Shown: positions 50,070-50,705 of the stretch, in pieces
Numbering within the stretch: position 1 is the stretch's first letter
How the letters are laid out: the number at the start of each line of letters is the position of its first letter
DNA from: Firmicutes bacterium CAG:194
Lineage (GTDB): Bacteria; Bacillota; Clostridia; Lachnospirales; Lachnospiraceae
Direction of reading: 5' to 3'
DNA: 50,705 nt
Assembly (NCBI GenBank): GCA_000432915.1
Contig: HF995209.1
Span: forward strand, 1 to 50,705
Position numbers and translations under genes: made by a program
The notes under the pieces: model-generated
The model's input: the letters and a program-made list of their open reading frames with translations, nothing else
Told to the model about the DNA's origin: nothing
Database searches by the model: none

Positions 50070-50705
50070 TTAGTTCTGCTCAAGAGCAAGTGTTCTTGTT
50101 GTCAGATCACAAACTTCTGAAGGTCCATAATACTGGATAGCACCCGGATATGTGAAAGCTGTTTCAACAGCCCAGACATCTCTGTGTGCTTCGAAGTATT
50201 TGAATGGCTTGCCATCAAGCTCAACAAGAGCTTTTCTGATAACTGGCTTATCTTCGCCGTTTCTTCTTTCCATGTTCATCATCTTTGTGATAGGCATACC
50301 ACCTGCAACCCATTCTTCAGCCGATTTAGACAGGTTAGAAACCTTTGAAAGATATCCTGTGTAGCCATACTGGATCAGCATGAATGCGTTGTAACCAAGT
50401 GAGTAGCAGTAGTCTGCATCGAAGTTAGATGGGAATGCACATCTTCCTTCATATCCGAAGAAGTGATGCAGTGCGCTGAACTTGCCGTTGTATGTGCCTG
50501 CAGCTTTTCTCTTTGCCAGCTCGTCTTTTACAAGTGCAGAGAAGAGCTTTTCAGATTCGATCAGGGAAACCTGTACGTTTCCGTGAGGATCTCTTTCTAA
50601 GAATAACTGCTGCTGGATACCAACAGGAAGCAGATCAAATACTGCGAAGGAAGCAGGTGTCAGACCGTTTTTGATGAATTCATATTTGTCATTCCAGCTT
50701 GGAAG
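50070..50705 (-). CDS. Diphosphate--fructose-6-phosphate 1-phosphotransferase, C-terminal part
   Basis: The frame is open to the window edge, giving the last 211 residues. HFFGYEGRCAFPSNFDADYCYSLG, then MLIQYGYTGYLSKV and the closing GAIQYYGPSEVCDL match the long (about 550-residue) PPi-dependent phosphofructokinases of Clostridia and spirochaetes rather than ATP-PFK. The enzyme reversibly phosphorylates fructose-6-phosphate using pyrophosphate in glycolysis. The N-terminal PPi-binding GGDD-type region lies outside the window. Confidence 0.88.
   Translation of the reverse strand, partial: LPSWNDKYEFIKNGLTPASFAVFDLLPVGIQQQLFLERDPHGNVQVSLIESEKLFSALVKDELAKRKAAGTYNGKFSALHHFFGYEGRCAFPSNFDADYCYSLGYNAFMLIQYGYTGYLSKVSNLSKSAEEWVAGGMPITKMMNMERRNGEDKPVIRKALVELDGKPFKYFEAHRDVWAVETAFTYPGAIQYYGPSEVCDLTTRTLALEQN

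Noticed and set aside
1..50705. CRISPR arrays, insertion sequences, prophage or integrase genes
   Set aside because: No regularly spaced repeats, transposase, integrase or phage structural genes were recognised anywhere in the window.

Overview
This window looks like the chromosome of a spore-forming member of the Clostridia, most likely family Lachnospiraceae. The support is an alpha/beta-type small acid-soluble spore protein, a dipicolinate-synthase-A-like protein, single-chain long-form PurL, PPi-dependent phosphofructokinase, families DUF975/DUF4250/DUF4364/DUF5722/DUF1385, strong AGGAGG ribosome binding sites and moderate GC. The assignment is inferred from protein families; no 16S rRNA is present.

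Layout. 1-440: tRNA cluster (His partial, Gln, Lys, Leu), none encoding CCA. 456-7851: a secreted DUF5722 glycosidase-like protein, glycogen phosphorylase, a CYTH protein, a DJ-1/PfpI protein, a DUF975 membrane protein and a spore protein. 8062-15556: the protein quality-control block tig-clpP-clpX-lon-engB followed by an AI-2E-family permease. 15601-16913: an unidentified 92-residue protein and a Ca/Na-type exchanger. 17668-20932: a visibly decaying region. It holds a GntR regulator, only the tail of a PTS EIIA domain, an intact HPr with Lys at position 46, a HAD hydrolase fused to a truncated, frame-broken and internally deleted PTS enzyme I, an intact GH5 enzyme, and a RelQ-type (p)ppGpp synthetase missing its middle. 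About 0.77 kb of AT-rich DNA without genes follows. 21784-26485: purL and the DpaA-like gene, whose ribosome binding site lies in a hairpin. 27118-29851: a Zn/Cd efflux operon (ArsR sensor, HMA chaperone, P1B-2 ATPase) behind a consensus promoter and a dyad operator. 29911-36284: clpB, a pair of mutually exclusive RNA hairpins before a DUF4250 gene, a RACo-like ferredoxin/ATPase and glgB. 36279-42050: a radical SAM plus DUF4130 DNA-repair pair behind a promoter carrying two LexA/DinR-type SOS boxes, followed on the same strand by a polysaccharide deacetylase, rarA and a phosphodiesterase-like protein. 42042-44753: minus-strand DUF4364, YhcC-type radical SAM and malic enzyme. 44871-49960: the conserved clostridial block rho-rpmE-DUF1385-prmC-prfA. 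50070-50705: the 3' part of a PPi-phosphofructokinase gene.

How the genes work together. glgP and glgB, in separate places, serve glycogen turnover, and PPi-PFK and malic enzyme serve central carbon flow. The PTS phosphorelay encoded here has only HPr intact, so any working PTS would need enzyme I encoded elsewhere. The most distinctive system is the SOS-boxed radical SAM/DUF4130 module with rarA downstream. The most unusual region is 17.7-20.9 kb, where several genes have been shortened or joined.
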